From Galerina marginata (lineage: Eukaryota; Basidiomycota; Agaricomycetes; Agaricales; Galerinaceae): DNA of 64,000 nt. The position numbers and the translations under genes are program-made. Below are positions 37,440 through 48,059 of this stretch, in pieces. The stretch lies in NCBI GenBank assembly GCA_023014335.1, contig JAECYW010000033.1:372001-436000 (forward strand), given 5' to 3'. The notes beneath the pieces were generated by a model. That model was not told the origin of the DNA and did not search any database. It worked only from the letters and a program-made list of their open reading frames with translations. Every line of letters starts with the position of its first letter. Positions within the stretch are counted from its first letter, which is position 1.

Positions 37440-38450
37440 TTAGATTGGGAGCCTATGTACAATCCTTACCGTTTGGTCCTTGGTACTCATTTCAACCAGC
37501 ACACTGTCCGTCACTTCCTGTGGACCAAACACTTTTGTTTCCTCTGCCTTTCTTCCTAGAGAAATAATCGTCCTATTCAGCTGACGTTCAAGAACACCTT
37601 CGAGTGCATTCCAGTCTTCTTGTCGATCACAGACTAATGCTGCGCCTTGCACTGCCAGCGCCACAGCACCATCGTTCCCGGGGTCCACCTTACGACTGTG
37701 GTCGTATGCGATGACTACCTGCTGCCCGAAGTTTGCTCTAGCTTCCAAATATTTCGCAATGCATCGGATGATACCACCGTTCTTCACTGGCTTCCCGCTG
37801 GTGGTCTTCCAGTCATTATTTTTCCACACATGTATCATTTTGACGCCTGTAATCCAAATACCTGCTCAGTAATATAGTCTAGGAAATAATCAGCGAGTAA
37901 CTCGCATTTTATACAGTAATCAGATGTCGTCCTGATCAGAAGACGCTTCACCGTGATTTCATTTGTTTCCAAAAGGCGAAGAATTGACTAGAGGAGGTAA
38001 GTTCCTAGCGAATGCGATGCATCGATGGTAAAGGTCTACAGACCACGAGTTCAGCACGCTTTATCGTTTGCTTTCCAATGCACTTCTCAGACAAATTCCT
38101 AGAATCACAATCGTTAACAGTGTGGTATTAAAGGCAGTTGTTGTCCATATACCTCGAATCTTGAGGACCCCACCATACTCCAAAACCTGCTTCGGTGTTT
38201 GACTTTTCACAAAAACCAGCGGTGTAGGCAACGTCCCATTCGTGCTCTTTTGCAAGCAGCCCTCCCGCAATGACGGGCACAATAGGAGCTGGGTCGGGAT
38301 GACGACCCCTTACGTCGGAGAGACGGTATGGGGCCGGGCGTTCGTAATTACGAGCGGGGAACTTGGAATTGTTCGTCCGCGGTTGAGAATGTTCAGGAGC
38401 ATCTTTACAAGGTTTAGCTTATGTCCTTATTAACAGGGAGAACCAGCAGC
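37440..38450 (-). CDS. RNase H1-like protein lacking catalytic acids, copy 1
   Basis: Reading on the minus strand, WDVAYTAGFCEKSNTEAGFG-VWWGPQDSR lies at about 38245-38150, then RNLSEKCIGKQTIKRAEL near 38100-38050. LLETNEITVKRLLIRTTSDY follows near 37970-37910, and WKNNDWKTTSGKPVKNGGII to the end lies at 37830-37440 with LEARANFGQQVVIAYDHSRK and GNDGAVALA. The order and spacing are those of cellular RNase HI. Of the four DEDD carboxylates only Glu (RAEL) remains: YTDG is YTAG, TDS is TTS and the final Asp of GNxxAD is Val. The His of the mobile loop is kept (DHS). Upstream on the same strand, degraded Pro-rich text around 38440-38300 resembles the linker of copy 2. It may be a pseudoenzyme or a decaying gene. 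The 5' limit is uncertain. Confidence 0.6.
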
Positions 38451-38827
38451 TTACCTTTGTGCCTAGATAACGAGGTCTGAAATCTTTGAGACTCAGGAGC
38501 GGTATGGGGTTTGGAAGGTAGTGGTATTGGAACCACATCTGTGCTGCGGTGTGAACGCCTTTGATTCTTCCCGCGTCCCGAACTTGTTTGACGAGATACT
38601 TGTGCCCGTGCCCTCTGACCCGGCCCCGAATGACTCGCCTACGCGAAGTGTGAGCACTTCCAATTCAAAGGAGGGTCCCTTCGCACATACCACAGGTAAA
38701 TTCCAACCTATTCCTTTTTTCCCACCTCCTCGAGTATATGCGACAGGCATTACCGCGATCTTGAAACGACTGGCAAGTTATAGAGGCAAGGGATAACAGG
38801 TTCAGGCTGGTTCTCACAGGGTTCTCA

Positions 38828-38852
38828 CGTCAAGCGACAGCCACCGGACCGT
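38828..38852 (+). promoter_or_regulatory. Diverged F-box upstream motif (copy 3)
   Basis: CGTCAAGCGACAG...GACCGTGA lies 80 nt before the copy 3 start codon. It is a diverged form of the element upstream of copies 4 and 7. Confidence 0.45.
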
Positions 38853-38932
38853 GAGTCCGTGACCACAGCTCGAGTTTTGCTGATCTGAGCTCCAAATCTT
38901 AAGCCCAACTATTACGACGGCTCTTCCACGTA

Positions 38933-40240
38933 ATGTCTTCAGACGTTGTCCCATTTTCGAAACTCTCGCAGGAGCTTATCGACGAGATCATTGACACCGT
39001 TTTCGAGCTTCAGAGAATAGAACCTTGGACATCCCAATTTTGTGCCTGCGCATTGGTGTGCCGCGCGTTTCGATATCGCGCACAGAAGCACGCATTTTAT
39101 TCGGTGAGGCCTTTCAGCCACCAAGACAGCATTGCAAGTTCTCGGAAGAGAGTGGATGATTTTCACGGTATCCTGCAGCAGAATCCGCGGATCGCGTCCT
39201 ACGTTCGCAGGCTAAAACTCGACATGAACGGCACCAATGGATGGCTCTTTGACGATCCTTTGTTCTGCGACATCATGGAACTTATCTCGAAGACTTGGGC
39301 AGTGGAAATGAGGTTGGAACTATCGGTCTACGGATGGGGCAGCAACTTCCAGTTTACGAACAACCGAAGGCTCGAAACGCGATTTGTCAAACCGTTTATA
39401 ACACCTTTCATAACGTCCCTCGACTTGTACTCCATAAACAACATTCCGCTTTCCTTGTTTGCCCACTGCCCACACCTGGTGGAACTGGAACTGGTTCTGG
39501 TGACGGTGGAAGCTATACGCCCACCTAATGCCATCGACATTGACCATTCCTTATGCCCTCGACCCCGCAAATTTACTTTCGAATCCTGTGGAGATACGAT
39601 TCGAATCCTAACAACGGGCTATGTCGACTTCGGTTATTTGCAGCACCTTTCTGTTTCCGGCCACCTTTCCGATCAACTAGGCGACATCGACCTGATTCTC
39701 AACGCTTCTTCCAGCTCGTTGGACGAACTACACCTTAATTTTTGTAAGCTCAGCAATTCTGTGATAGCATTCTTCTTCTAACCAAGAGCCCCAACAGATT
39801 ACCTTGAACTAGGAGACACAGATGCTTTGCACGATTTGGGCAGGATCCCCAATCTCACCTTTTTATCCATATCCGAAATAAACCTCCCCGACGAAGACTC
39901 TCTCATAGAGTTATGCAACCTACTGCGTACAGAAAAAACCAAAATAAAAAAGATTGCCCTAGAGTTCAACGGGGACCTCGACGATGAATATAGTCTTGCG
40001 GAGTTCTTAGAGAAACTTGAAGCCAGCGGTTCACTCTGTGCGGTGTTGGTAAAATTGGCTGAACGAGGCCCACTGGAGGTAGAATTCATACTGGATATTT
40101 CATTACAATGCTACAAGATTTCGGCGGAGGAGATGTGGAAACGACGGAAAAAGGAGATGCGGGTATGGTCTGCGAAGAATTTGAAGCTCGTGAGTCTGCT
40201 CAGTTCAAATCTTTGTCTGTCGCATTACCTCGATATGTAG
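38933..40240 (+). CDS. F-box protein copy 3, intact
   Basis: The start at 38933 gives MSSDVVPFSKLSQELIDEII and CACALVCRAFRYRAQKHAFY (F-box). Next come VDDFHGILQQNPRIASYVRR, WLFDDPLFCDIMELISKTWA, FVKPFITPFITSLDLYS, LSLFAHCPHLVELELV and AIDIDHSLCPRPRKFTFESC. The intron is 39744-39797 (54 nt, phase 1). Exon 2 gives LHDLGRIPNLTFLSISEINL, LAEFLEKLEASGSLCAVLVK and EMRVWSAKNLKLVSLLSSNL, and stops at 40240 after HYLDM. There are 417 residues. Compared with other copies it lacks four residues in the LLRTIPSE segment (LLRTEKTKIKK). It is closest to copy 4. No break was seen. Confidence 0.87.
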
Positions 40241-40614
40241 TCCTGTTTTTACGCCAAATAGCGGTGATAGATAAAATGTCTTTCTTTTCTGTCTTTGGTA
40301 CTGCTTGATGTACGAGCTGGGCTGGTATAATTTCATTTATTGTCAAGAACACATGGGTGATTGTTTAAAGCCTGTATTAAACTGGTCAATCTTTATGCCG
40401 AATTTTTAGACCTGAAAGATGTGTGTAAACATATTACCGGACTCTATTGATACGATGTTGAACAGGGAAACGATATGGAATCAATGAAGATAAGCCAAGC
40501 CTTGTCGGGGCTTCAGTATTTGCAGGACAGATACTTTATTGGTACGTTGTCGGAGTGAGTGGACGTCACAGAATTACATTATCTTTACATCCCTTTGGTA
40601 GAATACTTATATCC

Positions 40615-40760
40615 CCGCAGGTCCTTTTGATCCTTGAGACTCTGTCTGTCTCCCAAATCCAATAATCATGGGGTTCAATCAACGGTCCTCGCCGTTTTGC
40701 AAGCGCCTTTGCACCGTCGTTCACAGCGTCACCTTTCCGATAGTGAAGTACGCGTAGGTT
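40615..40760 (-). pseudogene. RNase H-like relic after F-box copy 3
   Basis: On the minus strand YRKGDAVNDGAKALAKRRGP matches the GNDxxxALA region of the RNase H-like genes at 37440 and 55363, and is followed by a short tail with frame breaks. The rest of the domain is missing. Confidence 0.6.
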
Positions 40761-40970
40761 TCTGGGTTGTCAATTTTTGGTCGATTTGTTATCCAAATTT
40801 CGCAATTTAAAAACACCAACGGTGTGCAGTCCCTTGGCCCTACAGAGACTAATTTGTTCAATGGGAGCGATCTGGCGGGCGTGGTTCGGAGACCGCAACG
40901 TTAAGGGAGATGACTGAAAAAGGCTGAAAAAGGACAACCAACTGTTCTCCAAACGGCCTTCCTAAATTTC

Positions 40971-40996
40971 GTGTCAAGCGAGAGTCACATGATCGT
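40971..40996 (+). promoter_or_regulatory. Shared F-box upstream motif (copy 4)
   Basis: GTGTCAAGCGAGAGTCAC-ATGATCGT lies 52 nt before the copy 4 start. It is nearly identical to the elements at 52218 and 57518. Confidence 0.6.
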
Positions 40997-41048
40997 ACAC
41001 TGTAACACCAATGACCGATTGCAATCTCTTTCCTTGCTCTTTCCCGTT

Positions 41049-44000
41049 ATGCCCCCAGGTTTTGCCCCATTTTCTCATCTCTCGCAGGAGCTCATCGACG
41101 AGATTATCGACGCCCTTCTCGAACCTCAGGAAACAAGCCGTGAGACGTCCCAATTTCGTGCCTGCGCATTGGTGTGCCGTGCCTTTCGACATCGGTCACA
41201 GAAGCACACATTTTATTCGATGACGCCTTTCCCCTTCGGAGGCGGTGCAGGTGGTCGGAGGAGAGTGGACGATTTTTACGGTATCCTGCAGGAGAATCCG
41301 CGGATCGCTTCCTACGTTCGCAGGCTAAACCTCAACATGAATGCCAACACTGGATGGCTTTTTGAAGACCCTGTATTCTGCGAGATCATGGAACTTGTCT
41401 CAAAGACCTGGGCAGTAGAGATGAAATTAGAACTATTGGTCGTTGGATGGAGACGCCCTTTCCAGTTTACGAATAACCGAACACTCGAAACGCGATTTGT
41501 CAGGCTGTTTATAACGCCTTTCATAACGTCCCTCGACTTAAAATTCATAGACAACATTCCGGTTTCCTTGCTTGCCCATTGCCCACACCTGGTTGAACTG
41601 ACACTGATCAGTGTGACAGTGGAAGCAATACGCCCGCTTAGCGCCATAGACATTGACCATTCGTTATGCCCTCGACCCCGGAAATTTACGTTCAGATCCT
41701 GTGGAGACACGATTCAAATCCTGGCAACGGGCTATGTCGACTTCGATTATTTGCAGCACCTTTCTGTTGCGGGCTACCTTTTTAACGAACTACGCAATGT
41801 TGAGCTCATCCTCAATGCTGCTTCGAGCTCGCTAGAGTATCTGCACCTTGATTTTGGTAAGCTCAGAAGTGGCGTGATAGATTTTTTTTCTAACTAAAAG
41901 CTGCAACAGTGGAACTTGAACAGGGAGACAAACTTGATTTGTACGATTTGAGCAAGATCCCTAACCTCGCCTCTTTATCCATATCCGCAGTAAACCTCGA
42001 CGATCTCGACGAAGAAGACTCTTTCATAGATGTATGCAACCTACTGCGTACAATACCCAGCGAACAAACCAAAATAAAGACGATTACGAGTCCTATTTAT
42101 AGGGCTCGTTCTTTTATCGTTCTTGACCCACCCAAATTTTGGGCCTGCGTTACGCTCATTTAGCCGGCAAACCCCGGGGTCTATTTTTAGTTCCGCTTCT
42201 ATTCCCGTCGTCGTCGGTGTTCGACTTCACAAGCTCTCACCACCATTCCACCATTCACTTCCACGTCCCACCAGCCTCATCTACATGCCCGAGGCGACGC
42301 TCAGCATTGCTCCGAGTGCCCCTCCCCTCCAATGAGGTATGTGGGCCGGAAATTGAAGGATTTCATATGTGTAGGGGAGGGAAGGGAATACACACCTCTA
42401 GGTACGTCGCAAACACGACCCCGCTGTGCAACTAACCCACACCTCAGCACATCCCAGCTCCCGTCAGCATGTCGCCATTCCTTGACGACATGTTTTCTGC
42501 CATGGTACAGCAAGGCCATCCGGCCCATTCACCATCTACGAGGTCGCCTTATGTCCCCACACCGAGGAACCCATCGCGCAAGCATACTGGCACGCGACAA
42601 GATCTCGACGCGGGAGCCTACTACATCGGAGTAGCTGGTATCGTGCACGCTGCGAGACCATCAGATGGCCCCCCTGACGCCGTGCCACAGCCGCGGCTTC
42701 GACGATGGCGGAGGCTGCGGGATGTTGAACATTGGCAGGTTGGATAGAAAGTCGCCGGGCAGGGGAAGAAGCTGTTATAACCGAGGTAAGCCTGTTTCCG
42801 GACTTCAGAAGAGAACATTTCTGACCTGAAGGACTTGTAGCTGTCCCTAGACCTTGGTTTGCCGCACAATGCCGTCGACAACATCCGCGAACACTGCAAA
42901 TCGATATCCCGGACAGGCTGGCTTTGTTGCTGGTGTGTCTCGCGTAGCTAGCGCCCGTCCGCTTCATAGCACTCCTCGAGAATGGAGCCAAAACCCGTAC
43001 TCTGCACTCCCCGCCTCCGCGCCTTCAGCTTCAACCACTGAACAAACAATTGAAGGGAGGGGGCGGTAACGACAGCCAGCGGTGACGACGACGCTGACGG
43101 CGGGGTGTAGTCAAGACTGCGAGACGGCGGGAGTGGTGCGAGTAGGAGCAGGAGAAGGAGAAAAAGCAGTGGTGTTGATGCGGGGCAGGCTGGCTGCTGG
43201 TTTCGCGATGAGTTGGTCACTTTGATTCCGTTCCCGGCTTATTCGACTGACCTCTTTATCTAGATTGTCATCTTCGGCGGTGTCTCCATTTGCTTTTGGG
43301 TCTCGGCTTTGCTTTGGTATGTCAAATTATTGTTCGAGTGTTTGTGCAACCAAGTTATTCATGTCAAGAAAGCAGTGTTGTGATTAACGCGTTACAAGTC
43401 CCCAAGCTCTGCAATTATTATTGCTTTATCATTCGATACATAATGCCGAAAACCTAATGCCTCAGTGTGTATCCCACTCTTCTAATTTGCGGCACCTCTC
43501 GGTTTGTCGATGTAGCAGGTACTCAGGAAACTTCAAGTTCTTTGTCAGACCATCTAGCCCAGGTTTGCCTATGTCCAGATTTAGATCGGTTTGTTTTGTT
43601 CAAATGCTCAAAGAATAGGAGGTCCGGTCCAATACTAACGCCGCGAGGAGCCAACCGAAGGTTGGCGACGAGTGGCGGGATCATAGAAAGCTTGGAGGAC
43701 TGGTAACTTTATTCGAGCATTATTTTTGTTAGACAAGTGTGAATTCGAGCAGCTACTTACATTGAGCCTGTAATTAGATGCAGCAAGGTGCCGGCAACGT
43801 AGTCAATCAGTGGTTTGAATATTAAGTTGGATATGTTCTGTAGGGGCTAAGCAAAACACATCATTTCCTGAGTTGACATGCTTTTGGTATTTGCATGTTG
43901 CTTAACTTGACTAGGGGAATATAAAAAAGGGGACTCGTACATGCCAAGCAATGGCCTACAAAACAAGTTGCTCTAGGCTTCCACGGCGATCTGGCCGATC

Positions 44001-44272
44001 CCCTCAGTCTTGCGGCGTACTTGAAAAAACTTGAAATAGGGCCAGGCGGTCCTCTTTGTCCTGTGCTGGCAAAGTTGGCTGAACGAGAACCTCTGGTTGT
44101 AAAATTCATGCTGAATATTTCGTTGAAATATGATGATAATCGGAATAAGGAGAGATGGGAACGACGGAATACGGAAATGCAGGTGTGGGTTGCGAAGAAT
44201 TTGGAGGCCACAAGTCTGTTAAGTCCAAACCTTTGTCTGGAGTATGAATACGAAATGGACTGTACGCGCTGA
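41049..44272 (+). pseudogene. F-box protein copy 4, split by a ~1.9 kb insertion
   Basis: By paralogy the start is ATG 41049 (MPPGFAPFSHLSQELIDEII). In-frame upstream codons exist but precede the family N-terminus. Exon 1 runs to 41856, the intron is 41857-41909 (53 nt, phase 1), and exon 2 starts ELEQGDKLDLYDLSKIPNLA. It breaks at about 42080 in the middle of NLLRTIPSEQTKIKTI. The missing continuation reappears at about 43965-44272: ALGFHGDLADPLSLAAYLKK, LCPVLAKLAEREPLVVKFML, NLEATSLLSPNLCLEYEYEM and a stop. The two halves together equal one normal copy. Transcripts from the 5' half would end in unrelated residues inside the insert (stop near 42163). Confidence 0.85.
42081..43944. mobile_element. 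Insertion in F-box copy 4 with short terminal inverted repeats
   Basis: The inserted block begins TACGAGTCCTATTTATA (42080) and ends TATAAAAAAGGGGACTCGTA (43945). TACGAGTCC and GGACTCGTA form a perfect 9-bp inverted repeat with a looser T/A-rich extension. A TA could be the target duplication. Inside I found no transposase, reverse transcriptase or other domain, only short readings such as MSPFLDDMFSAMVQQG at 42469. A non-autonomous DNA element fits best. The right junction also faintly repeats gene sequence (CGTACA-TGCCAAGC against CGTACAATACCCAGC), so a recombination origin is possible. Confidence 0.55.
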
Positions 44273-44440
44273 ATAGTTGCATTGTTCTATAGTTCCGTCA
44301 GCCTCAGGTCAAGTAGATCGTTATTTTAATGAACACTTCATTTATCACCTTCGGACCAGCACCTCTGTCTCCCAATCCGATCATTGTCCGAATCAAATGA
44401 CATTCCACGATGGATCCCATTTGGCTTAATGAGGAGCAGC

Positions 44441-44661
44441 TGAAAGGCTGCCGTCTGAGAAGCATCACTGAGCGGTCACACAGCTTGATAGGACCACGTT
44501 GTATTGTCGAGAACGAGACAGATACGAGTACGAGCGTAACGGTAAGAATGTAGAAGAAAGAAAAGAAGGATCTCCCTATATACTGTATGATCGCGTGACG
44601 TGAATAAAAGATAAGATAAGAAACCTCGACAGCACGTGTAAGGCTGGCAGCCAGGCTTACA
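44441..44661. repeat. 5' long terminal repeat
   Basis: 221 bp, TG...CA, with a TATATACTGTA stretch near 44578 that could be its TATA region. Identical to the other LTR except for one base. Confidence 0.92.
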
Positions 44662-45485
44662 CTCCTCCCCACCTTAAAACATTTCCACCACCCCAAATCC
44701 AACCGTGACCAGACCTGACAATGATGAAAAACTCGGGTGACAAATTCGTGTAGAGTCGGTGCCAGAAAAGCCAGGACAGTCGAGGCAATTATCCAGCGAA
44801 AAAAAAATCTTCAAAAGGTCCGTGCAATCGAGCCAGAGCTTAAACCTACGTCCCTCCCCACGTCGAGACTGGTCCATCACCCCAAATTCCACCGTAATGT
44901 CCTTCAGCAATTATGGGGTCCCGGGCGGCGGATAACATACGCACAGACAAACAAGACTGCAACGGTGACTGAAAATGATACGGCACTGAAAAACAATTAA
45001 AGGTTAGTAGAAATAATCATCGTCCGAGCGACGTTCCGGATTTGTAGGTGCGCGAAGACGTGCAGCGGTAAAGGCGGTCCAAATGTGGACGCGGCGAGAT
45101 TGCGAGAGTGCCGCTGTTGGATGTGGAAACGGTCCTCGCGGGTTCGCGCGAAGACTGCAAGCGGCCGAGCGTTGTCGGACGGTAAAACGAACAGCGGCAG
45201 CGGTACCAGCAGCTATTGCTGACAGCAGGACGAAATCTTCGTCGACGTCGAAAAACGAGGTCGAGGTGAGGCGAACACGTGGGTGACGTGAGGCAGAGAA
45301 GACGACGACGAGGGATTCGGGAAGTTGAGATCGGAACGGATAGATGATTCGTGGTGGCGAGTAAAGCCGCGAAAGGTCGTTAACGAGTGTGCAGCGGGGC
45401 GATTAGAATGGTAGTTCGTCGTCGTCTCGGGGCGAAACTTGAAGGAATGTTGTCGAAAAAGAAATGGCCGATATCAAAAAAAAAG

Positions 45486-45706
45486 TGAAAGGCTGCCGTC
45501 TGAGAAGCCTCACTGAGCGGTCACACAGCTTGATAGGACCACGTTGTATTGTCGAGAACGAGACAGATACGAGTACGAGCGTAACGGTAAGAATGTAGAA
45601 GAAAGAAAAGAAGGATCTCCCTATATACTGTATGATCGCGTGACGTGAATAAAAGATAAGATAAGAAACCTCGACAGCACGTGTAAGGCTGGCAGCCAGG
45701 CTTACA
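45486..45706. repeat. 3' long terminal repeat
   Basis: 221 bp, preceded by an A-rich purine tract and followed by the target duplicate GCAGC. Confidence 0.92.
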
Positions 45707-46189
45707 GCAGCGCAGACACCGAATCCATTGCTCCGTCGTTATCCACGTCGCCTTTACCGCACGAAACAACGTACGCATGGTTTCCTGACCAGATTTGGCT
45801 GTCGCTTCTGATATTTCGCGGTACCGAGGCCCACAGCGCTGGTCTTCACCATGTTTTGATCAGGACGCCTGAGTCAAACTGTATAAGCCGACTCCCTCCT
45901 CTCGCCCTCTTACCATAATAATCTTGACTGCAGACTTTAAGAGCTGTGGCCGAGTTGAAAGACAGCAATAGTAGGGGCAAAACTCGCATTTGAAAGAAAC
46001 GGTCATGAAAATCTCAGACAATACATACAGGAAAAGCTCGACGGCCTTTGAAGACGACGACATCGGTGGGAAGACCAAATCCAATGTTCTCTCAGATTCG
46101 GATTATTCAATGGTCAAATCTTGATGGGTCATTGGAATAGGTACCTCCCTCTATATAGTACGTCATAGAACTGACTCCTAGCTTTTGCA

Positions 46190-46400
46190 GGGCACCGCTT
46201 GTCGTTCTCGGACTCATACAAAGCGTTTAAGATGGCGGCAGGTCAGGGTTGTTTATTATCCTACAGGCTTCCTACTGTCAACTGACCGTTGACTTTGACA
46301 GATGCTTGATAATTAAACGTAACATATGGTCGCCCCAAATTTATGAGCAGGATGCAACCTGGGCGTTGACGGTTTGATGCACATTCGCATTGCCGCAATA
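46190..46400 (+). pseudogene. Thioesterase relic upstream of F-box copy 5
   Basis: Matches to the last exons and introns of the thioesterase at 32825-33703: CACCGCTTGTCGT-CTCGGACTC, TTGACTTTGACAGATGCTTG and GAGCAGGATGCAACCT occur in order. The HGG exon is missing and the frame is lost. Confidence 0.7.
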
Positions 46401-46726
46401 GACGATCACTGAAACTCACGAAAATATGCGCGAGTCCCTAATCCACTGGCGAATATCCAAGTTGCAGACGAGAAGGCTAAAACTGACGTTCAACTCACGA
46501 CGATGTCAAGTATGTAAAGCAATCAGTTTATTATAAATTGGGCAAATCGACATATTGCCCTCGGCAGTAGTCCACTTGTGACTTATGACCCAAATTTAAC
46601 CTCACCGCCCTTATCTCAATGCGGTGCAGTTTCACGTCTATTCTCAGCCTGAGCTTGATCAGCGTTGTGTGGAAACATAGGTAGCTAAAAAACAGCCATT
46701 CGAACTCTCCTTTACTACACCACGAA

Positions 46727-48059
46727 ATGTCCTCAAGCTTCGCCCCCTTTTCGCACCTCTCGCAGGAGGTCGTCGACCAGATCATCGACTCCCTTCTTGA
46801 CACACGCGAATCTGAACCTGAAATATCACACTTTTGTGCCTGTGCACTGGTGTGCCGCTCATTTCGACATCGCTCACAGAAACACACATTCCATTTGACG
46901 AGAGGCTTTCACAGTAAAGATAGAGTCAACTCCTTCCATGCAATCTTGGAGGACAATCCGCGGATTGCGTCCTATGTTCGCAGGCTATGCCTCAGCATGA
47001 ACTCGGTATCCGAATGTGTGGTTGATGATCCTGTATTTCTCCAAATCATGAAGCTCGTTACGCAAAACTTGGCCGTCGGCATGCAATTTAAATTATCGAT
47101 CTTCGGAGGCCCCTGGGACAAGTTCCAATTCACGAGTAATCGAACCTTCGAAACACAATTCATCAAGCCATTCGTCACTCCCTTCATAACATCTCTTGAC
47201 TTACAGGATGTATTCAACATTCCGGTCTCCTTATTTGCTCATTGCCCACACCTGGTAGAACTGAAGTTGATCTACGTGACAGTGGAGGCTGTACGACCGC
47301 CTCATGCCATCGACATTGACCATTCCTTGCGCCCTCGACCACTGGAATTTGAATTCAGATACTGTGATGACACGATCCAAATTCTGGCGGAAACTTATGT
47401 TGACTTCAGTCATTTGCAACACCTTTCTGTTTCCGGCTACAATATTTCACGTGAATTAGACGACATAAACCGCATTCTGGCCGCCTCTTCCAGGTCGTTG
47501 GAACGTCTGGAGTTTGCTTTCGGTACGCTCAGAGCTCCCAAATATCATTCGAACATTTCACTAAGCCTACTTGAATTCCCAAACAGAAGAATTGGAGGAC
47601 AGACTTTCTGATGTATACGATCTCGGCAGAATCCCCAACCTAGCATCTTTGTCTTTATCCACGGTGACGCTGGACCCTGCCGATGGTGAAGACCCTATTG
47701 CGGACCTTTGCAACCTTCTGCGCGCAATCCCCAGTGGAAAAAACAAAATGAAGATGATTGTACTTGCTTTCAAAGGAGTCCTCGAAGCTCCCTGGAGTCT
47801 TGCGGCATACCTGGAACAACTTGATGCCAGGAGTTCTCTCAGTGGGGTGCTGGTAAAGATAGCCGAACAGGAACCGCTGGCGGTTAAATTTAGGCTAGGT
47901 ATTGCCGTTGACTATGGCGAATACCCTGGCAAGGAAAGTGGAGAGATAAAGCAAGAAGTGAATGAGGAAATGCCAAGTTGGGTAGCAAAAAATTTGGACT
48001 TTATGACACACTTGAGTTCGAACATTTCTTTAGAGTACGATTACGAGCTTCGCTTGTAG
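46727..48059 (+). CDS. F-box protein copy 5, intact
   Basis: The start at 46727 gives MSSSFAPFSHLSQEVVDQII, then CACALVCRSFRHRSQKHTFH. It continues with NSFHAILEDNPRIASYVRRL, FVTPFITSLDLQDVFNIPVS, LFAHCPHLVELKLIYVTVEA and IDIDHSLRPRPLEFEFRYCD. The intron is 47523-47586 (64 nt, phase 1, branch CACTAAGCC). Exon 2 gives DRLSDVYDLGRIPNLASLSL, SGKNKMKMIVLAFKGVLEAP, WSLAAYLEQLDARSSLSGVL and EMPSWVAKNLDFMTHLSSNI, ending YDYELRL at 48059. There are 422 residues with no break. With copies 1 and 6 it forms a subgroup (EVVDQII in the F-box) that also shares an upstream region with TTTATTATAAATTGGGCA. Confidence 0.88.

Larger units (their letters stand above)
44441..45706. mobile_element. Non-autonomous LTR retrotransposon (TRIM-like), 1266 bp
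   Basis: Two direct repeats of 221 bp bound the element. Each begins TGAAAGGCTGCC and ends CCAGGCTTACA, so the canonical TG...CA is present. Host bases GCAGC occur immediately before (44436-44440) and after (45707-45711), a perfect 5-bp target duplication. The LTRs differ at a single position that I could see (A/C, near 44464 and 45509). A TC-A9-G purine tract directly precedes the 3' LTR. The 824-bp interior has no gag, protease, reverse transcriptase, RNase H or integrase reading, so it must be mobilised in trans. I could not identify a primer-binding site. Confidence 0.92.
44330..45880 (-). pseudogene. RNase H-like relic split by an LTR element
   Basis: On the minus strand 44420-44330 reads IRTMIGLG-GAGPKVINEV, matching the C-terminal NRTIIxLGRK region. 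45840-45712 gives sequence matching KYLEARANFGQQ-VIAY and NDGA. The two pieces join across the LTR element at the duplicated GCAGC. Several frame shifts show that it was already a relic before the insertion. Confidence 0.65.

Noticed and set aside
40971..41048. Extended N-terminus of F-box copy 4
   Set aside because: It overlaps the conserved upstream promoter motif, and the first codon is not ATG.
42948..43200. Minus-strand reading with a leucine-rich N-terminal stretch inside the F-box 4 insertion
   Set aside because: Low-complexity Leu/Pro/Ser run over GC-rich repeats, with no family, no exon chain, and inside a likely mobile insertion.
44663..45485. Possible gene in the LTR element interior (plus-strand reading 44737-45000)
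   Set aside because: No retroelement domain, and the reading is short and basic by composition.
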